Assembly (NCBI GenBank): GCA_011800805.1
Contig: MPNW01000315.1
Location: forward strand, 105,338 to 120,337
Direction of reading: 5' to 3'
Length of the DNA: 15,000 bases
Origin: Hirudo medicinalis
Taxonomy: Eukaryota; Annelida; Clitellata; Hirudinida; Hirudinidae
Below, in pieces: positions 1 through 9,300 of this stretch. A program made the position numbers and the translations under genes. The first letter of the stretch is position 1. Every line of letters begins with the position of its first letter. Below the pieces are notes generated by a model. It was given only the letters and a program-made list of their open reading frames with translations. It was not told the origin of the DNA and did no database searches.

Positions 1-374
1 ATCAAGCATAATTTTTCACACAAACTTGCATCGTTGACGATGTCATGACTAAAATGTCATGATTAAAAATGAAGCTTTTTAAGTGCCACTAAAAATTTTT
101 CTCTACACAAAAAGACCCAATATTATCACTTCTCGTAATTATTAATACGAACGAAATTATTTGCTTGCCTCTTCATCTATCATTCATCCACCCAAATCTC
201 GTTCATTCATTCATCCTCATTCAATCATTCAATCACTCTCTCAATCAGACTTCCACTCAATCATTCAATCGAGCATCTTGACACAACAACAGGCCGATAA
301 TGCGTGCTAAGAATCAGCTGACATCAGTCAAGTTATAACCAGTTCGATCACTATGGCAACGAGCATTATAATTA
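1..374. other. AT-rich noncoding DNA with degenerate CATT/CAAT repeats
   Basis: No coding pattern is seen. A 16-base direct repeat of the form atgtcatga(c/t)taaaa lies at about 40-68. From about 176 to 270 the sequence is a loose tetranucleotide repeat of CATT, CAAT and CATC units. This is simple-sequence DNA leading into the trinucleotide array that follows. Confidence 0.6.
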
Positions 375-378
375 ATAC

Positions 379-447
<69 letters not shown>

Positions 448-501
448 CATCATCATCGTCATCGTCATCGTCATCATCATTGTCGTCGTCATCGTCATAA
501 C

Positions 502-540
<39 letters not shown>

Positions 541-563
541 TATCATTATTATTATTATTAAGA
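375..563. repeat. Compound trinucleotide microsatellite (ATT)n-(ATC)n-(GTC)n-(ATC)n-(ATT)n
   Basis: An uninterrupted ATT array (375 to about 447) turns into ATC units, then mixed GTC/ATC, then a long ATC array (about 504-543), then ATT again. All blocks keep the same triplet phase, so the array looks like one ATT tract altered by A/G and T/C point changes that were then spread by slippage. Long open frames on both strands here encode only Ile/Val or Met runs and are not genes. Confidence 0.95.
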
Positions 564-746
564 TTATTATTTTTGATTATTTTTTTTTTATTAACGCTGT
601 TGGTCTTGTTGTTAAGGTTTAGTTAATAATTACTCAACTAGTCAGTGACCAGGTCAATGAGCAGGCTAGTCGTGATCAACGCTTGCAAGCCTTTTCCTAC
701 AAGCCGTAAAAATATTTAAAACCTGTAATCATATCTTGTTAAACCT
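564..746. other. AT-rich noncoding spacer
   Basis: Nothing recognisable was found: no exon-like frame with splice signals, no RNA gene and no clear repeat. Confidence 0.5.
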
Positions 747-880
747 ATTGTTTATTATGAAATAAATATAAATATAAATATAATATTGTTTGTTACAAAA
801 ATAAATATGGATATAATATTGTTTATTATAAAAAAACAAACATAAATATGATATTGTTTATTATAAAAATATATATGTAA
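747..880. repeat. AT-rich minisatellite, about 3.7 copies, period 33-38
   Basis: Units begin with attgttt(a/g)tta at 747, 785, 818 and 853 and continue with AAATAAATATAAAT-like sequence. Periods are therefore 38, 33 and 35 bases, with copies diverged by small indels and substitutions. It is a degenerate tandem repeat with no coding content. Confidence 0.8.
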
Positions 881-939
881 AAATAGAAATTAATTCAAAA
901 TTCATCGAAAATTTACCTCCTCGTATCCAATGGCAACCG

Positions 940-1290
940 AGAAAATAATCGAATGTACGAAAACAAAAAACAAAACACGCAAACAACTCTCGCTCGGCGG
1001 CGATGAAAATTGAAGCAAATTCGCTCCCAAAACAAACAACAAAACAGATCCGCTTTTCAAGTAGAATCTCGACTTAAAATCACTCGACGTCCTCACTCAA
1101 TCGTCGGCGAGTTGTCGTGCTGCCGAGAGGCGAACGTACGACTCAGGTCCTTCAAAGGAGATGGCAAAACACTGGCTTCTTCGACCGCCCGGCATGTTCT
1201 ATGGTTTTGTGAGCAGTTTCGTCACAGGACGAGTGAAATGAAGCAGATTATGAGAGATAGAGAGGCCGGGGAGAGAGCCTGAATATTCAA
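940..1290. promoter_or_regulatory. CpG-richer patch, possible promoter / 5' exon region
   Basis: This stretch is clearly richer in G+C and CpG than the AT-rich DNA on both sides (clusters near 988-1002, 1087-1140 and 1181-1195). Invertebrate genes with a constitutive promoter often begin in such a patch. A minus-strand GAG|GTAAAT donor lies at about 914-922 and a plus-strand ATG in good Kozak context at 1161, so divergent transcription is possible. No TATA box was recognised. The call rests on composition only. Confidence 0.3.
1161..1241 (+). CDS. Candidate first coding exon of an unrecognised small protein
   Basis: An ATG with purine at -3 and G at +4 (AAGGAGATGGCA) opens a 26-codon frame starting MAKHWLLRPPGMFYGF and ending in TGA. 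It is the first ATG in a frame open since the TAG near 1060. A possible donor CGA|GTGAAA at 1233 would end the exon after 24 codons in phase 0. The exon candidate at 3571-3657 has a matching phase, and the join would give about 52 residues. The segment GMFYGFVSSFVTG is mildly hydrophobic and could be part of a membrane anchor. The family is not recognised. It could equally be a chance frame in CpG-rich 5' sequence, as no cDNA or homology is available. Confidence 0.22.
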   Translation: MAKHWLLRPPGMFYGFVSSFVTGRVK

Positions 1291-2042
1291 ATGAGTCTAA
1301 AGATTATGCAGAATGAGGTCATGCATAAATAAGCTCAATCGAACTACCATTGGTCGATGTTTTTAAGTTTGCTCGAAAGTAATGACCTAGTTTGAAAGGA
1401 CGACTTATTTGAAATTAACCAAATTAGGACTGTTGCTATTAATGGCATCGAAGCAGGTGTTGGAAAAACCCAGCTCGTCGTTCGCTCACCTGTATTGGCA
1501 AGAATTTACCTATGCACTTGAGGGTTGTGACGTTCGGAGAATGCGCCTTTAATGACTGAGTAGCCCAACGTTACCTGTACGCGCAACTGTTTGCAGTATT
1601 ATGTTTGCCTTTGGACTTCAATCCTCTTTGTTACCTTTGAGTCTCTTCCTTTGTCTGTCCGAGTGTCTCTCTGTATGTACGGTTCTTTGACTCTCTGCTT
1701 GCTTCTGTTTTCTACTTTTCGAAACTTGTCCCATCAGGCATGGATTTAGAGATTCTGAAAGCCGTGATTGGGTAACTGTCAGCTTGGATTAAGCTCATAG
1801 ATTAATAATCGCTATAACCACATCTACCACCGGAAGCGCAGGTGTCGCTCCTACCACAGCTTCACGGTGTTGTTATTTAATCATCGGAAATCCTGTCAAC
1901 CTGGATGTTTTTGTGCGATATCTTTTTTTTTTGTGCGTTTTTGTGTGACTTAAACCATCGGAGGAAAAATGTTGTTGGCAGGTAATGCGAAACATTCCGC
2001 CGTCAATCTTTGATAATCTGAGAGAGGTTGAATTTGTCACAT
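1242..2042. other. Noncoding DNA, possible intron; one weak 34-nt exon candidate
   Basis: No substantial open frame. A strong pyrimidine tract and acceptor (…CCCATCAG, ending at 1737) is followed by 34 bases and a GG|GTAACT donor at 1771/1772. Read with a phase-2 entry, it encodes HGFRDSESRDW and joins in phase 0 to the exon candidate at 3571. It does not join in phase to the GTGAAA donor at 1233, so its status is unclear. The rest shows nothing recognisable. Confidence 0.3.
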
Positions 2043-2263
2043 GCTAGAGTCGTCGGTGTAATGTAACATGAAGAATTGACGATAAAGTTGATTAAAGAAA
2101 GTTTGTTTTTTAAAATATGGATTTGCAAGTCAAGGGTCAGGGTTAGGGCTAGGGTTAGGGTTAGGGGATATTGCGAGTGTCCTCGGTGTAATGTAACATG
2201 AAGAATCGACGATAAAGTTGATTAAAGAAAGTTTGTTTTTTTTTAAATATGGATTTGCAAATC
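2043..2263. repeat. Tandem duplication (about 90 bp x 2) flanking a TTAGGG tract
   Basis: Copy 1 (2043-2131) and copy 2 (2173-2263) are direct repeats sharing GGTGTAATGTAACATGAAGA, GATAAAGTTGATTAAAGAAA and ATATGGATTTGCAA, with only a few substitutions and a small T-run length change. They are offset by about 130 bases. The spacer is the telomere-like tract described separately. High similarity implies a recent event. No coding frame is conserved between the copies. Confidence 0.9.
2133..2166 (+). repeat. Interstitial telomeric repeat tract (TTAGGG)n
   Basis: About five units read GGGTCA, GGGTTA, GGGCTA, GGGTTA, GGGTTA, GGGG: the canonical metazoan telomere hexamer with two degenerate units. 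It is far from any chromosome end visible here, so it is an internal tract, as produced by telomerase-associated break repair, fusion or amplification. It sits exactly between the two copies of the 90-bp duplication. Confidence 0.9.
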
Positions 2264-2668
2264 CACTGTCCATGCAAAATTTTTGTTAAACGATCTTTTG
2301 AGGAATTCGCATCGCACTTCTTAAATCGGATTACGTCAGCTTTTAGAGAACAGAATGAGTTATCGTAGGCCTAAATTCACGATCGTCTCCTGATGATTAT
2401 CCTAATCGTCACTGTCATGGTCATCGTCGTCATCGTCGTCATTGTCATCGCCAGCACCACCATCATCATCATCAAGGTCAAGGCGTTCTATGTTTTCATT
2501 TTAGAGTGCAGTAAGCTTTTCGTTATTCCAATGATTACAATTTCAGACCAAAAAGAAAGGGGGTGATTTAGATAAAACAAAAATCGACAATAACAATTAC
2601 AGACATCAACAGCATCATCAAGAAAAACTTCAAACAGCAACAAGATAAACAAGAATCCTTAGCTGTTC
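2264..2668. other. Noncoding DNA with a degenerate ATC/GTC microsatellite
   Basis: The only structure is a trinucleotide-rich stretch at about 2390-2475 (TCATCGTCGTCATCG units ending in CATCATCATCATC), similar in kind to the array at 375-563. The remainder, including an A-rich stretch at 2570-2650, shows no gene or motif. Confidence 0.6.
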
Positions 2669-2676
2669 GGCTAGCT

Positions 2677-3508
2677 CAGTGTTTCCCAACTTGGGGCACA
2701 CGCCCCATAAGGGGGTGAAATCTGAAAATCTGTACTTTGTTGGCATAGTGGTACTTCGTTTCCCTTTCAACTTTCAAAAAAACTCAGTGCTTCAATATTC
2801 AGTATTAGAAAAAAGTCGTGATTTCGTGAATGTTGGCGTACGTTTTATTATTCAGCGCTACATCATTGAGTCATCATTTGTTGACTATTTATTCTTATCT
2901 TTTGTAACAATAGCGCGAGCGGAAACTGAGCAAAAAAGTAAACAATACTAGTCTCATGTTTGTATTACAATCCCTATTTGTAAGTTTATATGTAAGCAAT
3001 AAAAATGTATGTAATACCAAGTCGCACGTTGGCATTACAATCCGGAATTACAATAGCCTATTTGTAAGTTTTTTTTTATCCATAAACCGATGGTCCTAAA
3101 CATGGCCCTGTGATGAGGCAGAAGCTATAACACCCAAATTTAAGGAACTTTGAAAAAAAACTATTGTCACAGTTCCCATCTTCATAATTAGATGAAAGTG
3201 GCTTTGGTGCTGCAAATGATTTGTTACTGAAGAGAATAAATCGGAAGACTGGACATCACTAAAGAGGAGATTTGAGATTGAAACCAATTAAATTGGAGCC
3301 TAAGATAAATTCTGCTTTGCAGCTCGCATCAACCTCGAGTATCCCACCCAACGGTGACAAAAACTTTTACTTATTTTAACCGAGCTCCGATTGTATTACT
3401 TTGTTGTTCCAGTAAATAAAATGATTGATTTTGTTACGTCATTTTGACAAGGGGATTTTTTGAAAATGATACAGTGGGGCAATTGCCAAAAAAGGTTGGG
3501 AAACACTG
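2677..3508. mobile_element. hAT-superfamily DNA transposon, decayed/non-autonomous, 832 bp
   Basis: The element begins CAGTGTTTCCCAAC at 2677 and ends with its exact inverse, GTTGGGAAACACTG, at 3508; a further GGGGC.../...GCCCC similarity lies inside. It is flanked by an 8-bp target duplication, GGCTAGCT (2669-2676) and GGCTGGCT (3509-3516), with one mismatch. CAGTG-type ends with 8-bp duplications are standard for hAT elements of the ZBED/Charlie type. No intact transposase is present: the longest frames are under 95 codons and unlike transposase. A short frame near the right end (3269-3376) contains DLRL and LEPKI spaced as in the hAT C-terminal domain, which may be a remnant. It is therefore probably a deleted derivative mobilised in trans, now inactive. 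Confidence 0.88.
2950..3071. repeat. Imperfect internal direct repeat inside the hAT element
   Basis: Copy 1 (2950-2987) and copy 2 (3020-3071) share AGTC.CA.GTT.G.ATTACAATCC and CTATTTGTAAGTTT; copy 2 carries an extra block of about 14 bases in the middle. It may be subterminal transposase-binding repeats or a simple local duplication; the sequence alone does not decide. Confidence 0.6.
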
Positions 3509-3570
3509 GGCTGGCTAGACTAAAATGACCAAAGAGATCGTCTGATTAAGTCTCCGTCTGTCTGTTTCAG

Positions 3571-3657
3571 AGAAACCATGATTACAATCCGACTATCGTC
3601 GAAGCGTTCAGAGAATTCCATGTCTTCTTGAAAGTTGAACGACTGACTAATGCCTGA
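3571..3657 (+). CDS. Candidate terminal exon, unrecognised protein
   Basis: A good acceptor (TCTGTCTGTTTCAG, ending at 3570) opens a 28-codon frame with a balanced coding-like composition (starting RNHDYNPTIVEAFREFHVFL) ending at TGA 3655-3657. The predicted segment is charged and amphipathic. It is in phase 0, which matches the donor at 1233, so it could be the last exon of the small gene suggested at 1161; the hAT element and telomere-like tract would then lie in its intron. No family is recognised, no convincing AATAAA follows closely, and chance remains likely for a frame this short. Confidence 0.25.
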   Translation, partial: RNHDYNPTIVEAFREFHVFLKVERLTNA

Positions 3658-4376
3658 GAAATGCGGTGACTCAGGGTAGCATTCTCAGCTACATTCTACG
3701 TCTCGAGGGCCTGTCATTGTTCGACGATTTGAGGTGATAGTGAGTCTTTCTTCGAATACCATTCATTAACATGCAGACATTAGATGGGAAAAGGGACAGT
3801 TTGGAACCATGCGCGTTTCAACAAGTGCCATTGTAATTGTTGTTAAGTTATTATCATGCAATTAATTCGGTTAAAAAAATATGTCAGTTAATCTTTTGAG
3901 ATTTTTTTTATAAATTAGATGAAGGCTTGCACCCACTGAGACTTCTAAACGACATACCATCGTACCCTCCCTGGGTTTATACAATTGCGACATCTTTTGA
4001 GAAGAGATGTTGACAATTTAGAAAAATTCAGGTGTCCTTATCTTGATTAGTGTTTAATGCCTCATAAAAATAGCTAATGTACAATCATCACATTTTGATC
4101 ACTAAGTTTCTGGTGGTCTGATGTAACAGAGATGCATCTCTTTCAACACTTTAAAATTATTTGATTTTATTGTCCACAAGAGCCTTTAAAGAGAATATTT
4201 ATAAAATGTTCACTGAAAAAGGTTAAAATATTTAGGATTACAGAACAAAATCACTCCGAAAATGCTTAAACCGTGTGAAATATTGTGAAATAAATTCCAT
4301 ACAATAACCACTTGTAGCTTTTAGAAGTCTCTCACTTTATCATATCAAAAAGAAAGCAGATAAAAAACATGACTGA
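3658..4376. other. Noncoding AT-rich DNA; one weak LRR-like exon candidate
   Basis: No long frame. Between an AG at 3673-3674 and a GAG|GTGATA donor at 3733/3734 lies a 19-codon frame containing ILRLEGLSLFDDL, which has leucine spacing like an LRR unit and resembles VLRLEGLFNG in the downstream LRR gene. The acceptor lacks a pyrimidine tract, so support is weak. Nothing else was recognised up to the GAAT repeat. Confidence 0.4.
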
Positions 4377-4444
4377 CTGTCTGAATGAATGAATGATTGA
4401 ACGAACGAATGGATGAATGAATTCGCGAATGAATGAATGAATGC
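4377..4444. repeat. Tetranucleotide microsatellite (GAAT)n, interrupted
   Basis: GAATGAATGAATGATTGAAC and further GAAT/GAAC/GGAT units run from about 4377 to 4444 with a short interruption (TTCGCG). It is a simple repeat, the reverse-complement type of the CATT repeat at 176-270. Confidence 0.85.
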
Positions 4445-4540
4445 TCGTAGATTTTAACATTCAGCCAAAGCACTGAAAGAAAAACAAATGGCCATTTCTA
4501 TATCGAAGCCAGAGAGTTCCCACAGGCAGAAAGCATTTTA

Positions 4541-5333
4541 CAAACAAGGAAGCCTATTTTAACTGGCTTGTGATTCCCAGAATCTGAATTGAAAAGAGGA
4601 TTAAATTGAATGATCAGATGATAACAGTTTCAATAGCGATGGTGATTATGATGTCGATAGTAGAAGATTTAAATAAAAATAAAGTTATTAATAATAATGT
4701 TAATGTACCAATTAGCTTTACGACAATGTTGTATAAAAATAATATTTTGTGATAACTCTAAAATTTAGTTTTAAAATTAAGCTACATACATTTATTAACA
4801 TGTATTTATGGAATTGGCTCCAATGGGGATGAGAAAATTCCGTATTTTCATCTCAAAGTTGAGGGATGACAAATTTGATTTTTATAAATTACGATTAATT
4901 TTCAAAAAAGTTCAGGGATGGGTGAGAAAAATAATTTAATTGTACAATATATTTCTACTTTAAAAAAAAAATATTCTGGAGGGGATTGTTTTATTTATCT
5001 GATTTGTCAACTTATCGTGAACTGATTACAACTTTAAATTTTGGAAATGTTAACTTTGTACTCAAATCGAAATAGGTTTGAAAACTGAGCCTGCAGCCTG
5101 ATTCCACAATGTGGTGAAAAAAGCCAGAATAACTTGTGACAAATGTAAAAACTCTCGGGTAACAGGTATCAGGGATCATGGTTCGTTAAACCATGCAACC
5201 CCCCCCCCTCCCCCACAAATGACGTCTCTGGGCGAAATGCATTCGTATCTCAAATTGAGACTCAGTTGGTCTTCAAGTCTTCAACATCCTCCCATAAATT
5301 TCAGTAACAAGGATCTGGTTTGGCTTGATAAAT
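4541..5333 (+). repeat. Copy A of an old dispersed repeat/duplication (partner at 10824-11510)
   Basis: Three collinear blocks match the partner in the same order and strand: CAA(A)CAAGGAAGC.TATTTTAA (4541-4563 vs 10824-10846); a 36-base block at 5029-5064 with 33 identities to 11398-11433; and AGTCT.CAACATC…ATTTCA…GGTT.TGGCTTG..ATAAA (5276-5333 vs 11449-11510). Between the last two blocks copy A carries about 210 extra bases (5065-5275), including a C-run and the inverted repeat CATGGTTcgttaAACCATG at 5177-5195. Copy A is thus an old duplicate with a later insertion, or the partner was deleted. Confidence 0.6.
4690..4975 (+). repeat. Copy 1 of a degenerate AT-rich repeat (partner at 5790-6050)
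   Basis: The two regions share, in order, a TTTTAAAATTA-rich start, CA.TGG..ATGGGGA, a TTT.CAT/TTACTTTAA-like middle, and the best block GGATGGGTGAGAAAAAT followed by ATTGTAC (ends near 4945 and 6015). Identity is low outside the core, so this is an old repeat family of about 270 bases, perhaps a decayed mobile element. No termini or coding frame are seen. Confidence 0.55.
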
Positions 5334-5370
5334 TTCTGTTTAACTATTGGGCATCGCGATGCAACTAATA

Positions 5371-5789
5371 GTGTCAAACTGTTATTAGTTCGTGACTGTT
5401 TTTACAAATTTAAAATTCACGTCATTTGCAATACTTGCCAATGTTTGGTCATCGGACTAAAATGATTTGCAAGATCATGTCATTAATATTACTAAAGTCT
5501 AATTTGCCAACCCATGTTTGATCGATTCATCAGCTAAATTGATTTCAAAATACAGTTTTCACGAAATGTTTTATGGAGTGATTGAAGAATAACTGGAATT
5601 ATGCTCATGCTACTACTTAGTTCCCTCTGATAATTCTGAGGATTCATACTCACGTGATCATGCAATCCTTATGCTTGCCTATTTCCATCCAGATTATATT
5701 TATTTTCTCAATGGTGCTAATATTTAGGCGCACATACAACAAAATTATCCTGTATTTACCATCTTGCCTTTAGCCTGTACAACTTGTTT
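5371..5789. other. AT-rich noncoding DNA
   Basis: No exon-like frame with paired splice sites, no RNA gene and no clear repeat. A CACGTG palindrome occurs at about 5651-5656 with no other promoter element near it. Confidence 0.5.
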
Positions 5790-6050
5790 TTTTTAAATAT
5801 TTATATAATGTTTTATTTACTGATTTTAATTCGATAATTTTGTAAATTTTATTTTAAAATTATATTAATATTATATTTGGTTAAATATATTTATAAAATG
5901 GATTCTTAATCTTCAATGGAAATGGGGAAGCTGAGATATGACGAATTTTTACTTTAAATTTCCATTATTATTCAGCAAATATAAGGATGGGTGAGAAAAA
6001 TTATACTTATTGTACTAATTATAATATTAGTCGCCACTTTTTCGAAATAC
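5790..6050 (+). repeat. Copy 2 of a degenerate AT-rich repeat (partner at 4690-4975)
   Basis: The diagnostic block is AAGGATGGGTGAGAAAAATT at about 5984-6003, followed by ATTGTAC, preceded by CAATGGAAATGGGGAAGCTG. The two copies lie about 1.1 kb apart in the same orientation. Confidence 0.55.
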
Positions 6051-6067
6051 CTTGATGGAAATTGATT

Positions 6068-6093
6068 TTCAAATTCAAATTCAAATTCAGATT
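6068..6093. repeat. Short hexanucleotide repeat (AAATTC)n
   Basis: About four copies of CAAATT/AAATTC with a final variant (CAGATTC). It is a short simple repeat in the spacer upstream of the first LRR exon. Confidence 0.7.
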
Positions 6094-6355
6094 CCACAAA
6101 ATGTTCATTAAAAAGTCTAAGAAATATATTATTAGAAAAGACAGCGATCAATTTTCATAAAGTTTTTATGTCTTCGGGCTTAAATAACGAAGGTTCGTCC
6201 AATAGCACATAAACTATGCTTTGTTAAATATAAAATTTTACAATATTATAACAGTAAATTCTACTTATAAAAAAAACCTTGCTAATATTATGATGCTAAA
6301 TGTTCACTGTATACCCTAGGGAGCAAAGTTAAGAGTCATATCTGCCTTACTCCAG

Positions 6356-9300
6356 GGCTGTTTGAAGACGTACTATGGAAAGGCAAAGAGATGAGTTGGA
6401 TGATATCGGCCAAATGTTTGAAATCCTGTCTGGCTTTCATTGATGCTCTGCACTGGATGGATATAAACCTCTTTCATTATAAAGTGACCGATGATGACCT
6501 GAAGGTTATTTCTGAATCTGGTTTTCCAGTCAGAAGTCTTTCCATCTGCATGCAGGCAGTCACTGACAAGTCATTTGAATATCTTGGAAAATTAGCATCT
6601 TTGGAAACCTTGGAGATATATCCAGTGGATAATAGAAAGAGATATAATGTCAACAGGTTCCTATAAATTATATTTATATTTGTATTAATAACATGGCCAA
6701 TGTGCTAACTTTAATGTTCGTAATGTCAACTGACATTTAAACATGTCGTAATATAACAGGTATTACGACAAAAGTCCATATATTAAATACTAGTATAAAT
6801 ATTCTACAATAACTATAAATAACATGCAATATTTAATTAAAATTACACTTAATTAGCGGAAATTCAACAAACCCAAGTAATTGGCTGTCTCTACCCAAAC
6901 TGAAGAAATTGGTCATAGTTTGCAAAGCAGTCCGTGCAGAACATGTTGCACAGATCGACCTTGAATCTTGTTTAGAGACACTGGAGGTTCTAAGACTTGA
7001 AGGACTTTTTAATGGAAGTACATCATCAGGGATCAGGGATATATTTTTTAATTATTTTATCAGTTCCATCGGTAGCCTACAAAAACTTAGGTCTCTTTCT
7101 CTTGATTATCTCGAATTAAATGGAATAGAACGTGATCTGATGTCAAAGATAAGATCGCTGAAAAGTTTAAGGTTGAGTTTGCTTACTTGTAAGTTATTAT
7201 TAATATTGGTAATGTATTTATTTTACATTCATTTCGATAGATTCCTGAGCTTAAGAAAATCATCATGTTCATCAGTGTCAAGAAGAAAATTCAAACATAC
7301 TCTCTGCAAATTGCCAGAGCTTGAAACTGTTGACATCACTGACACAAAGTTTAAAAAGTAAGTAAAACCATCTCTATGGTTTTTAATTCATTGCAGATAT
7401 ATTTAAGTAAAACATACCCCCACATGTCTTATTTCTCCACTATCCATGAAGGTCAATGGATTTTAGCTCTGTCTGGTGGCAATAGTTGTTTGCATCACAT
7501 GGCTGTGTTTTGTTGCCCGAGTGTCATGGCCTGTGATGGATGTTTTGTCGACAGTATGCCCCCCCCCCCCCCCCTGCTATATTCGTCTAAGCAAATAAAC
7601 TGCTTAATTAGCCATGTATGGATAGTTTAGGAATGAATTTAGTTAAAAAATCTTAAGTAGATGTAAATGTTTAAATTCAACATCATCTACGGCAAAAATA
7701 GTATATATTCATTGTTTACAATCTCAGTTGCGAGAGGTTTGAGACAAAGGGTACAAGTCTGGAAAATGTTCTGGCATCCTTAAATAAGGAACCAATTGAT
7801 AATCATCAAGTAAGTTTTGGCTTTAACATCAATAAGTTATCAATATTACTATTAGTAATCATTCAGTCATTGAGCACTCTAAAGCTTTTGAATTTAAGTA
7901 TATCAGTTAATATCGAACTCAACTGTTTTCAACTTCAAATTTGAATTTCACAATTTTAATAGAATTGATTTCTTAATTGTCAGTTTTTTGATAAACTTTT
8001 GATTTGTGATTTAAGGGACCCCTACCATTTCTTAACTTCATCACAAACCCAATAGAAGCCATTCAGTTTTATCACCCCAATTATTCCTGGGGTGAAGATG
8101 ATGTGCACCTTATCATTTCCAGGTTAAAATGGGTTTTACAAAGTTTTGATAAACCTTCGACATCAGAATTGGTTGAGTTCGAAATGGTTAGATGATTCCC
8201 TAATTAATTAATTTGAGGTATTTTTGAGATTGTAAAATAGTTTTAATTCGTTGCATTCTTGGTGAAAAACCCCAAAACAATTCTGAGATTAGAAAGCTAC
8301 AGCTTTCAATATAAAAACACAGTCATGGTTATCCATCTGTCATCAATCCATCCAAGCAAAATATTGTGATTCCACTGCTTCCACAACATGTATAAAAATA
8401 TAGGAATTATTGGTCAATTCAAAATATAACTGCAAAATTACTTTATAAAAATTATAATAATAATATAATAACTATAATTTATACAATAATTGTTGGTAGA
8501 AATTTGTGACCTTCATCGAGTGTTTCTGTGTCTCTGCCGCAGACAGACATACAATAATCTCGAGAAAGCACATAAGGTTGGTGTACTTGATATTTTTCTC
8601 ATTTCAAGGAGTTGTTGAATTAATTCTTTTGCGATAATGTGTGGGTGTTATTTAAGAAAATATACCGAAAAAAGGTATACTGAAAAGATGGAATAGAAAT
8701 TACAAATTCTAGAAAATTAGTTATTTTAGAAAATCTAAAAATTATTTTGATGCCCTAATAAATTTTTTATTGTCAGTGACATTTTGGATTGCCACCAGTG
8801 GAGTGTAATTTGTCTGAGGTAGGACACATCTTTGTCTTTCTTAAATTGAATTGATTAAATACATTTAATTCTCAAACAATTCATATTTTGCAGGAAGATT
8901 ACAAATTTGATATTGAGTAAATGCATTCCTCAAGAAAAGGTGGCTAGTTTTGTAATATTTTCAATTCTGCAATATTTTCCTTTATTAATATTATTATTAT
9001 TTTAATTCTATTGTACATGCAACAATATACTATGCATTATATTTTTGATGGATAATCTCATGATGAAATTTATGTTTAAAAATAATCTAATTTGAACTGC
9101 ATATCTCTGTTATTAATTAATTAATTGAACTAAAGTCTTATTCGACCAAAGTGAAACGAGCGTCTGCTTTCTATTTCAGATTCACAACTCAGATCCAGAT
9201 TTTATTAAATTTCACTTTTTGGTAAGACTTTAAAGATATTTTACGAAGAAAATTACATTTATTGATATTTACATAATTGGTTTTATTTCCATAAAGCTGA

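Noticed and set aside
328..622. Open frames on both strands encoding poly-Ile and poly-Met
   Set aside because: Produced by the ATT/ATC microsatellite; no coding composition.
747..880. Possible CRISPR-like spacing
   Set aside because: Units are contiguous, AT-rich and variable in length with no unique spacers; it is a minisatellite.
1010..1282. 90-codon plus-strand frame
   Set aside because: No recognisable domain and it relies on a non-ATG start. The frame with a Kozak ATG at 1161 is the better candidate here.
5111..5368. 85-codon frame with CDKC near its start
   Set aside because: It crosses the C-run and the insertion in repeat copy A, gives a proline run, and has no paired splice sites or family match.
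7189..7240. Strong GTAAGT donor at 7189 in the LRR gene
   Set aside because: Using it with acceptor 7240 brings a TGA two codons later. The donor at 7172 keeps the frame and completes an LRR.
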